The translations under genes and the position numbers were made by a program. The notes under the pieces were generated by a model. The model made no database searches. It worked only from the letters and a program-made list of their open reading frames with translations, and was not told the origin of the DNA. 64,000 bases of DNA from Angiostrongylus vasorum (taxonomy: Eukaryota; Nematoda; Chromadorea; Rhabditida; Metastrongylidae), in NCBI GenBank assembly GCA_018806985.1, contig JADANN010000423.1:292871-356870 (forward strand), given 5' to 3'. Positions 45,501 through 56,580 of this stretch are shown here, one piece after another; the stretch's first letter is position 1, and every line of letters begins with the position of its first letter.

Positions 45501-48148
45501 CGGATGCAAGTGTACGTGCATTGAAGGTACAGATCGTCACCATAGTTCTTTGTAATCCAGGCAGCTTTCATTAGCCCTGAGATTTTAGCAGACTCTCCGT
45601 ACTCCTCCTGCCCAACGCTGCCGAACTGTGGGCTCTTTCAAGATCAGGGGAATGAGGCCCGTTTCTTTTAGTGTTTTTAGCTTTTTTTGATACCCACGTA
45701 TAGCTTGCTGGGCTTTGAACGTGGGGGTTGTCTATACTCAAGGGTAGCTTGCCAGGCTCCTCCAGAGTGGACATGGGGCTTATTTGTTGGAGGCGACTCC
45801 CTAACCGCCTCCCATATACTGCCCTGTCACTTGATTGCAGGCTTTTGGCCGAATTGACTCATTGAATGCAATCCGCACATTTTCCTTCCTGTTTGCACAA
45901 TCAAGTCTTCTATCGAAGAATCAGATGGAAGTGTGAGTGCATTATAGTAGGTACAGATCTTCACCTCAGTTCTTTGCGATTTAGGTAGCTTAGAATGGCT
46001 CTGAGACTTTAGCAGCCTCTCCGTACTCGTTCTATCAACGTTGCCGCATGGGCGACTCTTTCGGGGTCAGGGGAATGAGGCCCGTTTCTTTTACTGCGTT
46101 TAGCTTTTTGATACCAAACCATAGCTTGTTGCGTTCTGAAGGTGGGGGATGGGTATACTCACGATTAGCTTGTTAGTCTCTCCCAGAGTGCGCTTGCAGT
46201 TTACTTGTTGGAGGCGGCTCTAACCGCCTACCATCTAAATACCAACATTTATAAAATAGCAGGCTAAAAAAACACTGCAGCAAGTGAAAAAAAGCTCCAT
46301 CAACCTATCATGATAAGTACACTGATGACGATTGGCAAATGGATGACTTCATTCGGTTTGTCCGATTTCTTGCCACAGCATCGTCTTAAAGAAGGACATT
46401 GAATAGTAGACCTAAGCCATCACCAGCGACTAAGTGAACTTCGATTTCATTTCTTTGTCAGTTTAGTGCAATTAATTATCGATTAGCTTCTTATAATTTT
46501 TGTCATCGTAACGAGAATAACACAGAAATCTTCCACCAGAAAATTTGGTGCACTCCAAAATCTAATTCTATTGCTTCAGCGACAATCGATGAGTATTTGA
46601 TTTACCTGTATTTGAGTAAAATTCTTGCATAGATCTTAGTGATTGCTAAAAGCAGCCATTGTCCGAGATCACGAATCACGACCAGAGTGAACGGTACGAA
46701 AATGAAGCCGTACACTATCACGAACCACTTCCCAGCATCTGTCTCCGGTGATATTGATCCTTAACACACAATGGACAGTGTGCTTCAATTTCAATAAATA
46801 TGGTAGATCTCTTTGATTTGCGCTATTTTCTTTTTAGGAGCTTTTTTAGGCCACCGATACTATTCTGACATCTGTGGTATTCAATGGCCAAGTTAACATT
46901 CTCACTGTAAAATTTTCATAGTTAAAAAGCTATTTTTCAATTCAAGGGATTCCGATACGATTCCTTTTCTAACTGATGTCAGTTGCCTTTGCCACGGAAG
47001 CATTTCAACTCGTATGCATTGATTTCAACTCAGACAGTTGTGCAAAAACAATTGGGTGTCGCCAAATGAGGCCTTCACCGAAAAATCCGTCAGATATCTC
47101 CTAACGATTGTCATAGATTGATAATCATTGTGGTGCGATCATTGACCGACACTCTAGACAAACATGTGGCTTTTTTGAGACTACTTCGGCAAAAATTACA
47201 CCGATCCCTGTCGCTGTTGTGTCAAGGACACATTGATGTCGACGAACTGCGGAATAAATTGGTCGGTTGACGTCACCAGCGGAAACTGACTACTGATAAA
47301 CACCGTATTTGCCTGAATTTCAAGCTTTCTAGCTGTTCTCTGTCAAAATATCTAAGGTGTAACAAATTGCTAACGATTCGCATTATTTTGGAATAAATTG
47401 TTGCTCTTCTAATTTAATCTTTCCAATATCTTATGATAGGACTGTGTAGGAAATTAGAGAATCTATTCAAAGCAAAATTTAATAATTATAGATTACAATG
47501 CGGAACATTCCCCTACCGTATCCAGTTGTTGTGTAGACGTTCATCGCGAAAAAGAAACTGCTAGCGAAAGTCCATTTGTAGTTGTTCTCTGGATCATCGG
47601 AACGATAAAATGTAGACCATCTATAGGTACCTTCGACATTTAACATTTTGACATAAGCGTTCTAAAAACAAGCACGATTTGCTAGCGTTGCTTTTTACAT
47701 GTGATGGTGAGGGAAAAAGTCGAGTTTTGAGATTTCTAAACCCTTTCACTGCATTCAGAGCGATATCCATGCTAGTTGAGTACGCACAAGCACCACATAT
47801 ATAGAGACGCGGACACAGAAGAACAGACATACGAACATGTACGCGTTTACACACGAGCGTACAAACACATAGACACAGGGATGCACGGACATACATACAG
47901 ATATACACACAGACATACACGCGCAGACCAAACATCCCCACTTGCACACATATCCACACGGATAGACACACATAGATGTATACACACGCGTGGACGGATG
48001 TGTACACAAACAAACACGAGCAAGCAGAGATGAGCACACATGCAATACATACACGCTACATACATACCTGTACACTTTTGTAAGCACTTGTACATTCATA
48101 CACACATGCATACATGCACATCACACACATGCACACACGTATATGATA

Positions 48149-48191
<43 letters not shown>

Positions 48192-51100
48192 TTACAACAT
48201 ATAGAAAGCACACGTGCACCCAAATACACTACACTCGAGGAGTAAACGACTCATACGTCATGAGATCTACTAAAGGTCAGCTAAGTAAATAACTGTTAGT
48301 CGCTCTTTATTTCTACTTTGGAGGCATTAATAAACTTAGACAAGTCTAATAATAAGTGGGAAACGGGTTTTTTGGACAGGATCCCACCTGAACTCCCAAC
48401 AAGTCCAAAGACATTGTTGTCTTTAATGTCAACAAACAGCTACCCACTATATTTAAAAAAACACATTTTAACCTTTATTTTCATATCCTTCGTTATGATA
48501 CTTTTATTCTTATTCACGTCATATTGTAAGCACTTACTTTCACGTCGACTGCCATCTCTTCGATGGTCTTATTGTCAGCCACCGAGCTTAGGTATTCAGT
48601 AAGATGTTCTATTTGACTGTCGAGTTCGATTTTTCTCGCAGCTACTACCTAAATATCACTGTTGAATCGATTCAGTTAGTTGAACATATATTGAAATAAT
48701 AAAGCAAATATTGGAATATTCATATACACTTCACTAAAAAGACGATCCCTATTGCAGTTGACGCATACTCGACTGTTAAAGAACAGTTAAATAACTTGAC
48801 TGCCAGGCTATTTTTTATCAAACCAGATTCTTTTATGGATAAGGAAGAAATAATAGTACAATTGAATGAAGGCAGGTAGTTGGCGGCATTTCTTCTTATC
48901 CCTGGTTTTTAACAAGATCTTTTGAAGGTTCTGATTAGAAAACGTCACCCTTCGTTACTACGAAGAAATCTTTTGCTAAGCAGTTAACAAGAAAACTACG
49001 TTCATTTTTTCAACCTCAACCTCGCGTAAACTCAACAATTCAAAACATGTTGATTACTTCAGTACCGAGGTTAAAGTGTTCATTTTGTTTGGACTAAAAG
49101 AACTAATGTTTACAAACATGCATAAGTGGAAAATAAGTAAAAGTTGCCGTTAAATCGCTCACTTTCCTTTCATTTGGTTTTTCCAGGTAATAGAAGACGA
49201 CCGCTCCAAGAGCTGAATAGGTGGCAAGCACCAAAACAAGAATGATATGACTGAGTCCGATTTTTTTGTGCAGATGTGAGATCCAATAGAAAGAGTCCGT
49301 AAATCCTAAAAACATCTTCAGCAAAGGAAAGATGCTGAGAAGTGTTTAGTAGCTCTGTTGTGAGAATTAAGGTCACTGAGATGTAGTTTCGCTCATTTTT
49401 TTAGACCTTTGCACTAATCAACAAGTTCAGATAAATGGATCCTCAAAAAAATGGTTTGAAAGTTGGTCAGAAAACCACAATAATTCTGAGATATTTGCAA
49501 AACTTCGGACCGCTGGTGTCTGTGGTGGGGAACAAACACGATATTACCCTTTCCGGGGGGCTTACGCGTTCACCACTGCACCATGCCGGTCATTCGCTTC
49601 GCCTGTCTCTCAGTTAGTTCTGTCGATCAGTGCCATCAGCAATCACCCGTCAACGGGACTGAGCTGGGAAGCCAAAATCGGCAAAGAACCCAGTTAAACT
49701 CAGGCTACAGTCGAAATCACAACGTTAGCTTTCTATATACTGTCTATTACTTCCCTAATGGCATGGTATTATGTGTGAAACAACCACAATGATGCTGAGA
49801 TAGTTATCAGGTGTCTTTGGTCCGCTGTTTTGCAAATATCTCAGCACCATTGTGGTTGCTTCACACATAATACCCTGCCATGAGGAAATAATAGGCAGTA
49901 GATAAAAAAGTAACATTAAGTCAAAAAGAGTTCAGATTTTGTTGGTGAGCAGTTTCCCTGCTTCTTTGCAATTTTTGAATGATTTCCATATCAGTATTGT
50001 TACTCTTTTTTCTTTCACTCCACAAACATAATAGCTTGCAAAGTTCTGGAGCATGGTGCGTGGTGCTTAAAAGTGCTGTTCAATATGCACTTGATTGCTC
50101 GTTAGAACAATCCCATGCCTGGGGCAAGCTGAGTCCTTCTTTCGTTCGAGATCAGAAAAATTGATATCAGACTTGACTGCGACAGATTTCAAGATTTTAC
50201 TAGGTTAAAGCACTAAGTCAATACATCGCCAAGCCCCCAAAACTTAATGTATAGCTTTGATATGCATTCGATCATTTCTGTTGTGCTACAAATGAAGCCG
50301 AATGCATGGTGTCTTCTTGAAGGAGTTATCAACGGTGAAAGCCTCATCCTTCTGTTAGCTGTCCTCGGTCTACAAAGCAAAGAAAATGGTAGGATTGGTT
50401 GGACGTTATTCTGCTACTCAGTACCTTACTCTCTTCATTGCTTCACTTAATTATTTAATAATGGTCTTATTTAAGAATTAGAATTAAGTTTCACTCGATT
50501 CTCACTCCTTTCAGTTGACGTCGGTGTCGGCATCACCGGTGGCGGCGAATGTGGTTTCATTGCTTTTCGCTCAATCATCGCAACCGTACCGTGATAGCGG
50601 TGAGGATAGTGTTCTGAATACGACAAAAATCAGCATTTTTTCTGTTTTTAAGCAATGAAGAAATGCAACCGTTGATGATCTAAATGTTCTATAAAGTCGC
50701 GCAACGTCCTATGAACCATCGGCCTAAAAGAAACAAATATTTTAATGAATATTTACGTTCAATAACACAGCGTAAATTTTCTTTTCAAACTGTTCAAATG
50801 CAAAAGTGAAAGACCTTAACAGCACCGGCATCGATACTTGTTTCTTCTGCACAATTTTCTTTGACGATGTTTGCAAGTGCGAAGCATTTTCTGCATTGGC
50901 GCAATTATCAATTTTTAGCTACTATTTTCACCCACCAGCCATTTTCAGTGAATTAGTCATTTTTTAGCCAATTGTCGATAAAATAACAGGATCCACCACC
51001 GTCCTAGTATCAAAGTCGCGTGGTGAAAAATCTCCCTCTGATCCACAAGGGCTGCAACTGCCTATGGTGGTGAACTTCGAAGACCTGGGGCAGACTTCGG

Positions 51101-51537
51101 CCAGGCTGACCTCGATATTCCAGGGAACAACAATGGCTTAACCAGCAAATCTCCGAAAAGTGGAGATTATGCTGGGCCCTGCTTAACCAGTGATGGCAGT
51201 CCATTCAAGTATCAAGTATCATGTATCGATTTTAGCACCAAGGTTAAACGATTTCATAGCCCTGAAGCCTCGAAGCAGTTTTTTCGTTTTCAGCTGTCTT
51301 TTGTCGAAGAACAAACAGCTGTTTATTACTGTTGTCCTTTATTCAACCAATGAAGTCACCTTGTTTCCGATGCTGCTCATAGGTGTGCAATGTTAGTTGA
51401 TCCTCATTTTCCTTCACTTTTTCCTCACTAGTGCTCTGCTCGATAATTCCTATGGTCGGCAAACCCTCGTTGTGCCTCAGGATTGAGTTTTGAGTGTCAT
51501 CATAAGTTTCGGACGAATTCACTCGACTTCTCGTCAT
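39534..51537 (-). CDS. Two-pore-domain (K2P/TWK-type) potassium channel, 12 exons
   Basis: Forms a dimeric plasma-membrane K+ leak channel. Exons on the minus strand: 51537-51360, 50613-50506, 49305-49163, 48648-48538, 47661-47517, 46759-46606, 43055-42956, 42918-42870, 40765-40614, 40165-40069, 39771-39716 and 39599-39534. All phases agree, giving 452 aa. M1 is about 113-136, followed by an extracellular cap region. Pore 1 has TTTGYG at 224-229, M2 is about 240-258, M3 about 317-341, pore 2 has TTIGLGD at 367-373, and M4 about 381-400 is followed by KVVNRMTYI. The four-segment, two-pore order is diagnostic for the family. Weak points: a 37 bp intron at 42919-42955; a weak donor after 42870, where the strong GTAAGT at 42849 would break phase; and the 3' end, because the last exon reads to a TAG at 39534 but also has a GTAAGT donor at 39545. 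The start sits beside TTTAG, a plausible trans-splice or intron acceptor. Which TWK paralog it is remains unresolved. Confidence 0.92.
39793..39870 (+). repeat. ATC-rich microsatellite
   Basis: TCATCATCATTATCACC-type imperfect trinucleotide tract just upstream of channel exon 39771-39716. Confidence 0.8.
40840..41290. repeat. Family A copy and reverse fragment (channel intron 8)
   Basis: Forward copy 40850-41115 ending AAATCACAATGTTAAC; a reverse 3' fragment at 41180-41285 with GGAGTTTTGCAAATATCTC. Confidence 0.72.
41350..41650 (-). repeat. Family B SINE, decayed (channel intron 8)
   Basis: GCGCTATGCATTCGATTC and CAGTCTGTCAACATTGG correspond to body segments; the head is at about 41580-41640 (GCGCTACACGGGCC). 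Confidence 0.45.
42005..42410 (-). repeat. Family D element (channel intron 8)
   Basis: ATACTTGGTACTCGATACTTG at the 3' edge, then CCCGTCCTCACTAGTG, GGACGGTGGTGGATCC, and GAGGCGGTAATCCGTTGGG at the other end. Confidence 0.75.
43100..46236 (-). mobile_element. Second non-LTR LINE family (element 2), near full length, in channel intron 6
   Basis: Read on the minus strand: an ORF start (MSTLEEPGKLPLSI, 45774); endonuclease with IRYDVISLAETRRRHP near 45480 and VTIGDFNANT near 45110; QFQKPHSHCWMWES; RT with EQGVRQGDTISPKLFTA near 43895; a degenerate catalytic box (SFAVD for F/YADD); then thumb and tail to about 43100. Many stops and shifts show it is dead. It occupies most of the 3.55 kb intron between channel exons 6 and 7, in the same orientation as the host gene. 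Confidence 0.85.
45478..46236 (-). repeat. Tandem duplication of the 5' end of LINE element 2
   Basis: The segment 45478-45832 is repeated with divergence at 45899-46236. Both contain the run GGGGAATGAGGCCCGTTTCT and the end TTGTTGGAGGCG followed by CTAACCGCC. The distal copy holds only the start of the ORF. This may be a tandem 5' promoter unit or a second truncated insertion. Confidence 0.72.
47775..48190 (+). repeat. ACAC/ATAC-rich cryptic repeat with (AT)n end (channel intron 4)
   Basis: About 370 bp of CA- and ATAC-rich sequence followed by about 38 bp (AT)n at 48150-48187. Long open frames in four frames here come from the composition. Confidence 0.9.
49470..49910. repeat. Family A copy plus partial inverted copy (channel intron 2)
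   Basis: Forward copy 49480-49725, then a short forward/reverse hairpin 49780-49880 ending at ACCCTGCCATGAGG and a TAGGCAG..AAAAA tail. Confidence 0.72.
50985..51225 (+). repeat. Family D element, 5' truncated (channel intron 1)
   Basis: Begins GGATCCACCACCGTCCTAG and ends GCTGGGCCCTGCTTAACCAG with a CAAGTATCAAGTATC tail. The orientation shows the tail is the 3' end, matching the RTE 3' end. Confidence 0.75.
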
Positions 51538-51548
51538 CTCTAAACAAT
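51538..51548 (-). promoter_or_regulatory. Possible spliced-leader acceptor before the channel start codon
   Basis: On the minus strand GATTGTTTAG is followed by AG and then the ATG. A TTTAG acceptor two bases upstream of a start codon is typical of nematode spliced-leader addition, though it could also be an ordinary intron acceptor behind a 5' UTR exon. No outron or promoter motif was recognised upstream. Confidence 0.4.
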
Positions 51549-51549
51549 C

Positions 51550-52260
51550 GCCTATAATTGAGACTAATGCTTAGTAGTACAAAATCTCGTCAATACTGTT
51601 AGATTAAATACTAATGGAAGCAGGTGAAGAACGATGCCAGTTGGAAACAGCAGTTAATAGAGCGCAGAGCTATATCAATGATAATGTCGATCGGTGGCAA
51701 AAAAACGAGTTCTAATAAGGAAAGTAAACAATGTCGTGAAAGACAGCAGTGACGAATTGAACGACATTGAAAGTAACCCAATAAAAGCCAAACCTAACAA
51801 TTGTAAACCAGTACTTTTGTGTTCTTAATGAAAAAGAACAAGCCTAACTATGGAGCCGATCGTACTAAAATTTTAAGCTATTAAGATACGGTAGACAAAA
51901 AGGAACTGCATGCGATGAAGTACTTAAAGACGATTTCATAGCGTCCCATTATGATCGACCCACTGAACGACCGTATCCAACTAGGTGATGACGTTCCACC
52001 CATCCACCTTACAACCTGATAATCACTGATTGTACGACAGACGTCATGAGAGAAAAAACAAGATGCGCAAAGTGTGTGACGTGATTTCTCATAGCAAACT
52101 GACCGCGCAAAACTAACTGTATCAAAACATCGACTGAACAGTTACCAGGGGTTTTTTCAGGCTTTTTTTACACGATGTAGCTCAAAACACTGATATATTT
52201 GCACTCATACTAGCACCTCTTTTGTTCGATTCATTATTTTCCAACCATAATCCACGAATG
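51550..52260. other. Upstream flank of the channel gene, nothing recognised
   Basis: Candidate promoter/outron region. No TATA box, recognised factor site or repeat family was seen. Confidence 0.4.
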
Positions 52261-52264
52261 TCAT

Positions 52265-52314
52265 CGAATTTTATGCGTGCGTGCGTGCATGCGTACGTGC
52301 GTGCGTGTGTGCGT

Positions 52315-52373
<59 letters not shown>

Positions 52374-52392
52374 TGTGTGTACGTGTGTGTTC
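52265..52392 (+). repeat. GT/TGCG microsatellite
   Basis: (TGCG)n-like start then (GT)n of about 45 bases and ACGTGTGT variants. Frames reading poly-Cys/Val are artefacts. Confidence 0.92.
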
Positions 52393-52764
52393 GAGTTCCA
52401 CTTAAGAATTTTGTTTTCTTCATAAATACCGTTAAACTTTGGTCGGTTGATTCTCTTCGAAATCTTAATACAGATTTGCTTCGGCGCTCCCAGATCTTCA
52501 CCACAGATCTACATGGAGCTTTTTTCTAGAAAAAGCTCGGTTTCGGTTTATTGACTTCGCAAATATGAAGACTTGTTTGGCTCGGGGCACGGTCATATTA
52601 CCAGAGATCATGAATATCATGTCTAACTGCTGCGCTTCCCGTGCCTCCTAGGTCTCTTTTTTTTTGGAGTGAAAAGTAGAAAGCAACTTGTAAGCAGTTG
52701 CGTTTTGTAGGAAGTGTATAGCGCGGTGATTATAAGTGCCCTGTAATGTACATAAAAAATAAAG

Positions 52765-53035
52765 TTCTCGACGTTGATCAATCCCCTGAGGGATGCGCCA
52801 TGCATTCGACTTCGTTAAGCACCGTTGGAGGTGATTAAATGCATATCTGGCCTTTACAATGACTTGCGGTGGCCTACCGATGTATCGAGCCAATGCTGCT
52901 ATCCTCCCAGACATGACTGGTACCAATTTACTGACCCCAGAGAGATGGAAGGCTTGGTGAGCCACGGGCTCGAGGATCATGTGTGTCTTGCAGGGCGCCT
53001 CCAACCATTGCGCCACACGCGCCCTGTAATGTAAT
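52765..53035 (-). repeat. tRNA-derived SINE, family B
   Basis: Reverse-strand head GGCGCAATGGTTGGAGGCGC, B-box-like region, body with GGTCAGTAAATTGGTACCAG and end CTCAGGGGATTGATCAACG. Confidence 0.75.
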
Positions 53036-53464
53036 AGGATCGGTTAATTGTTCTTTGCCTTACCTGCGCATATCAAGTTCTCTGTCCTTCACCGATCGGC
53101 AGGATTAAATAGGGCTCCTCTGAAAGAACAGCGGTACTTCCTTTTTTTATATCTTCTATCACCTGTGCGTGGATAACGAACTCCATTGCATGGCCTAATC
53201 TTCAGTGAATAATCAACGCCACGTGCTTTTCCATCTTTGTTAGGTTTTCTTTATTTCAAGATTTCAAAATTTCTTAAGACTACGAATGTGATGGTGACCG
53301 CAATGTACAATAAGGATTTTACTCCATAGCAGGCATATGAAACAAAAATTGTACGAGTTCTTTCAGTGGCAAAACCGGAGATTACAAGAGTTCGGGTGCA
53401 GTAGAACCTATTTTTTTAAGGTGTACGGTAATAGACATATGAAAGAATATGGTAGCGTAAAGCT

Positions 53465-53740
53465 CTCTGATTAAATGAGAGCGGTAATTAACAAGCGCTT
53501 TCTGGCCCGATCCGGTGGCAGCGCTAACCAAGCTTTCCATCCCTCTGAGGTCGGTAATTAGGGTAACAGATCTGCTTTCAAGAATAGCATTAGTGATATG
53601 ATACGTCGGAAGGCTACCTCCATCTATTGTATAAGTCGGATATTTACTTCGCATCTAACTATGCGTAATAAATTCGAAGGAATGGAGCCTTTTTCAGGGA
53701 TTGGTCAACGCCAAGCACTTTATCCTTTATCCTTTTTGTA
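53465..53740 (+). repeat. Family B SINE, decayed
   Basis: Body CTTTCCATCCCTCTGAGGTC and end AGGGATTGGTCAACGCC, followed by a TTTATCC-repeat tail. The tRNA-like head is poor. Confidence 0.5.
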
Positions 53741-54089
53741 AGAGATTACCTGGTAAGAAAGTTGAACTTTGGCACAGTGTTGGTTAATTCAAAATTCCGC
53801 ATGATCTAGCGCCATAAACGACCTTAAATTTCCGAACATAGAAGGGCATGCTGCTCTTCTCACCCCCTTTGAGAGTGTTCTCAACTCTTAAAACTGGTGG
53901 CCGAGAAAAACTGTTGCTTTTCATATAGTTTACTATAATGTGGTTAGAACTTAAGCCCAATTTTTTTTGGTCTGAAAATGTAGAGGCGAATAAGCCGCGT
54001 TTTTTATGCGACTTTTTCAATGGTCTGGAAAAGGTAGCAATTTTTTTTGTCTTAACCATTATTTACACTTATTTTTTTCATTGCAGGGT

Positions 54090-54310
54090 GGAATGTAAAA
54101 CAATGCCACAAAGACATTGAAATATGTGCAAAACTTAGGACCTCAGTTGGGCATCGAGCCCACGATTAGTGAGAACAAGTGCTCACTGCTCTCTACCACA
54201 CCGACCGAGGTCTTTGCTGTGCTTTTCTCACAGGTATTTCTCTATTAACAACTCATCTTGTTAGCTCATCAAGAGCGTAGTCACTTATTCCGAAATCCTT
54301 TCCACAAGGG
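54090..54310 (+). repeat. Family A variant copy
   Basis: GTGCAAAACTTAGGACCTCAG, then TCGAGCCCACGATTAG and CTCTACCACACCGACCGAGG. Same variant type as 33425. Confidence 0.6.
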
Positions 54311-54829
54311 AAAAAAACACAAATCAAAACTAACGATGATTTTAATCATAAGGTAAAGAGAGTAATGGGACTTAGACTGCAGATTGACGAATTGGGAATT
54401 TGCTATTGTTCCTTCTTCATCACATTATTCTTTAAACAAAATTCAAGTGATGTTTCTGTGTCATTTCTATTTTGGCGTGGCTTTCAACTCATTTTGCTAT
54501 TCTTCTACCTGAATTGTGCTAGCGGAAGAAAATACCAATGACGTGATAAACAATGGCAACTGGTTTGACAACATCGGCACTGCTGATTGTAACACTATCC
54601 AAACCAGCCGAATTAACATCGGTTACTTCCGGATGAATGCGTGTGTCCTTGGTTATAGAGATTGCCTGCGGCGTTGGCATTCTCTTCAACACGAGTTTAG
54701 CAAGAAGCATCGGCTACCCTCGATAACATAACGCGAAGGTTAGAACGGGTCAGCAAGGGAGTGAACACTGATGGCCGGTAATTGCACCGGTTTCGCCTTG
54801 CTGATTGCATCGCTCTTAAAGTGCTAATT

Positions 54830-55835
54830 ATTAAAAAATTCCCTAATCGCTAAACCTGGCACGAAAAATAGCCATTTCCAATGGTTACGAAGCAGAAGCC
54901 ACTCGAGTCAGACAAAAACGTAGGGTAGTTCCCCAAAAATAATGTTTCCGACGTAAGTAGGTTCCCTTTTCGGCTACCCTTCATATCAAATGAAGTAAGT
55001 TGCGCCATTAAGAGATGCTTAAGGAAAACTGGTCTTGAAAATTATGTAACGATTATTGACAACCCACCCAATACCCTACGCCGTCAGTTAGTTCGCAACC
55101 GTCTCTATGATCGTTTGTGCAGCTCAAAAAACTGTATGATCTGTCCTAACGGGGAGACGGGGATTGCATGAGTTCAGGTATAAAATACTTGATCTCAAGT
55201 AAGGCATGAGGTGAGGAATATATTGAGGAAACGGGTAGACCACTTTGTGTCCGCATAAAAGAACATCTAGATGGGGAAGATAAAATTCTTCAAAACACTC
55301 TTCTAGGTACGCATAGGGCACAAAAGCACAACGGCGATGATTTTGAAGTGACTGTGCGGATCCTAGCGCAGGAACCGAAAACACCAACTCCCAAAACTCT
55401 TGAGGCGTTTTGGATAAATTTCAAGAATCCAAAGATGAACCGGAAAGATGAGTGCCTCACTATCACACGTGACCTGGCGCGCTATTTCAAAATGATATTC
55501 TGATCCCTGAGTGTGCCTCGCTTGCGACCCCACGTGAACAAGGCGTGGGCCAGTCCCACTCGTAACATCATTGTGAGTGGCCTTTTTTGTTCAACATGGC
55601 ATCTATTTAAAAGTTTGATCTTCATTAACACTTTAGCCTTTTTTTCCACCGAATAATTAAAGTGTTATTATATAAAAATATGTTCAGGCTCTGAGGAAGG
55701 CGAAATCGCCGAAGCGTCAGTCATCGACCAACAACACCAACAACAACGACAACGACAACGAAGACCTATACCAACCTCGCATCAGCTAAAGAAGACCAGT
55801 TTACAAGATCATATAAATAAATATGTTAATTATTA
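54830..55835 (+). mobile_element. Penelope-like element 3' end with GIY-YIG endonuclease remnant and terminal repeat
   Basis: Plus-strand frames read a Penelope-like RT tail (FRLPFISNEVSCAIKRC near 54970; LVRNRLYDRLC near 55090), a CMICPNG zinc-knuckle-like motif, and then a GIY-YIG domain: GIKYLISSKA, EEYIEETGRPLCVRIKEHL (the YIG Gly replaced by Glu), GDDFEVTVRIL and TLEAFWINFKNPKMNRKDEC. The frame ends with a TGA at 55503. Stops and a shift near 55165 make it dead. The 330 bp after the frame match the right arm at 22570-22950 and carry a hammerhead-like motif. The family combines RT and GIY-YIG nuclease. Confidence 0.85.
55688..55722 (+). ncRNA. Hammerhead-like motif with mutated GAAA
   Basis: CTGAGGA and perfect stem II GGCG/CGCC as in the 22806 copy, but the second core strand reads GAAGCGTC instead of GAAACGTC. 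The core is probably broken. Confidence 0.35.
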
Positions 55836-55909
55836 GCCAGACCTTGCCAGGCTAGCCGACTTTGATAATGTTAGTGAAAGGATCTTCTTCAGCGAAATTT
55901 CACAAGAAC

Positions 55910-56580
55910 GATATTAATGAAGAACGGCTTGATTTCGCATGCCCCATTACTTTTTGAACAGAATGATTATCTCCGAATGCTCCAACTACGTCTATACAAA
56001 ACAGAGAGCGAGAACTCAGCTCCAGAGTTCAGCAGGAGGAAACGAGCGGCTTCAGGTGCTTTCAAGAGCACCAGGACTGTAGTGAGAAGAAAGAGGAATA
56101 CTCGACTTCGCGTCCACCTGTTCGACTCCACGATTCTTCATGCCTTAACGTGTGTGTCAGAAGGCTAACAACTACGTAAGCACGATGAAAGACTACTCAG
56201 TTTTGTAGAACGCACAGTCCAAAGGACGAAGCTAGGATATCCTGTATCACGCAAGTGAAAAAAAGGATCGAAGCTCCGACTTGCGTCAACGACCAAAAGC
56301 AAAGGTACCGTTCTGTACGCCAAACAGTGGAAGATAAGTTGTCGGCACGCGTAATGCGTATGAACGACAACCGATGGACAAGACCCGTTAGTGACCGGAT
56401 TCCTCGGGATGTCAAACATGGTGAAGGAAGACCACCGAGCCGATGGTCAGAGTTCTTCGCGAAAATTCTGCCAGAAAACTATGATGCTCAGTGAGCCCAT
56501 GGATCAAGCAGAACCTATTGGGCTATGTCAGCGCGATAGTGAAAAGTGGAAAATTTACTGGCGCTCCCTAGGGTGACTCA
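55910..56580 (+). mobile_element. 3' fragment of LINE element 2 (thumb/C-terminus)
   Basis: Reads SRRKRAASGAFKSTRTVV, then KRNTRLRVHLFDSTIL, then NDNRWTRPVSDRIPRDV and GRPPSRWSEFFAK, ending EKWKIYWRSLG before a TGA at about 56576. This is the C-terminal part of the family in the channel intron, truncated at the 5' side and frameshifted. It starts 75 bp after the Penelope-like fragment ends. Confidence 0.8.

Noticed and set aside
47775..48140. Spaced-repeat array considered as CRISPR
   Set aside because: The units are microsatellite motifs without constant repeats or unique spacers, and the genome is eukaryotic.
47621..48292. Overlapping long frames rich in Cys/Val or His/Thr
   Set aside because: They are products of the CA/ATAC microsatellite in an intron.
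52222..52529. Frames reading poly-Cys/Val and poly-His/Thr
   Set aside because: They are GT repeat artefacts.
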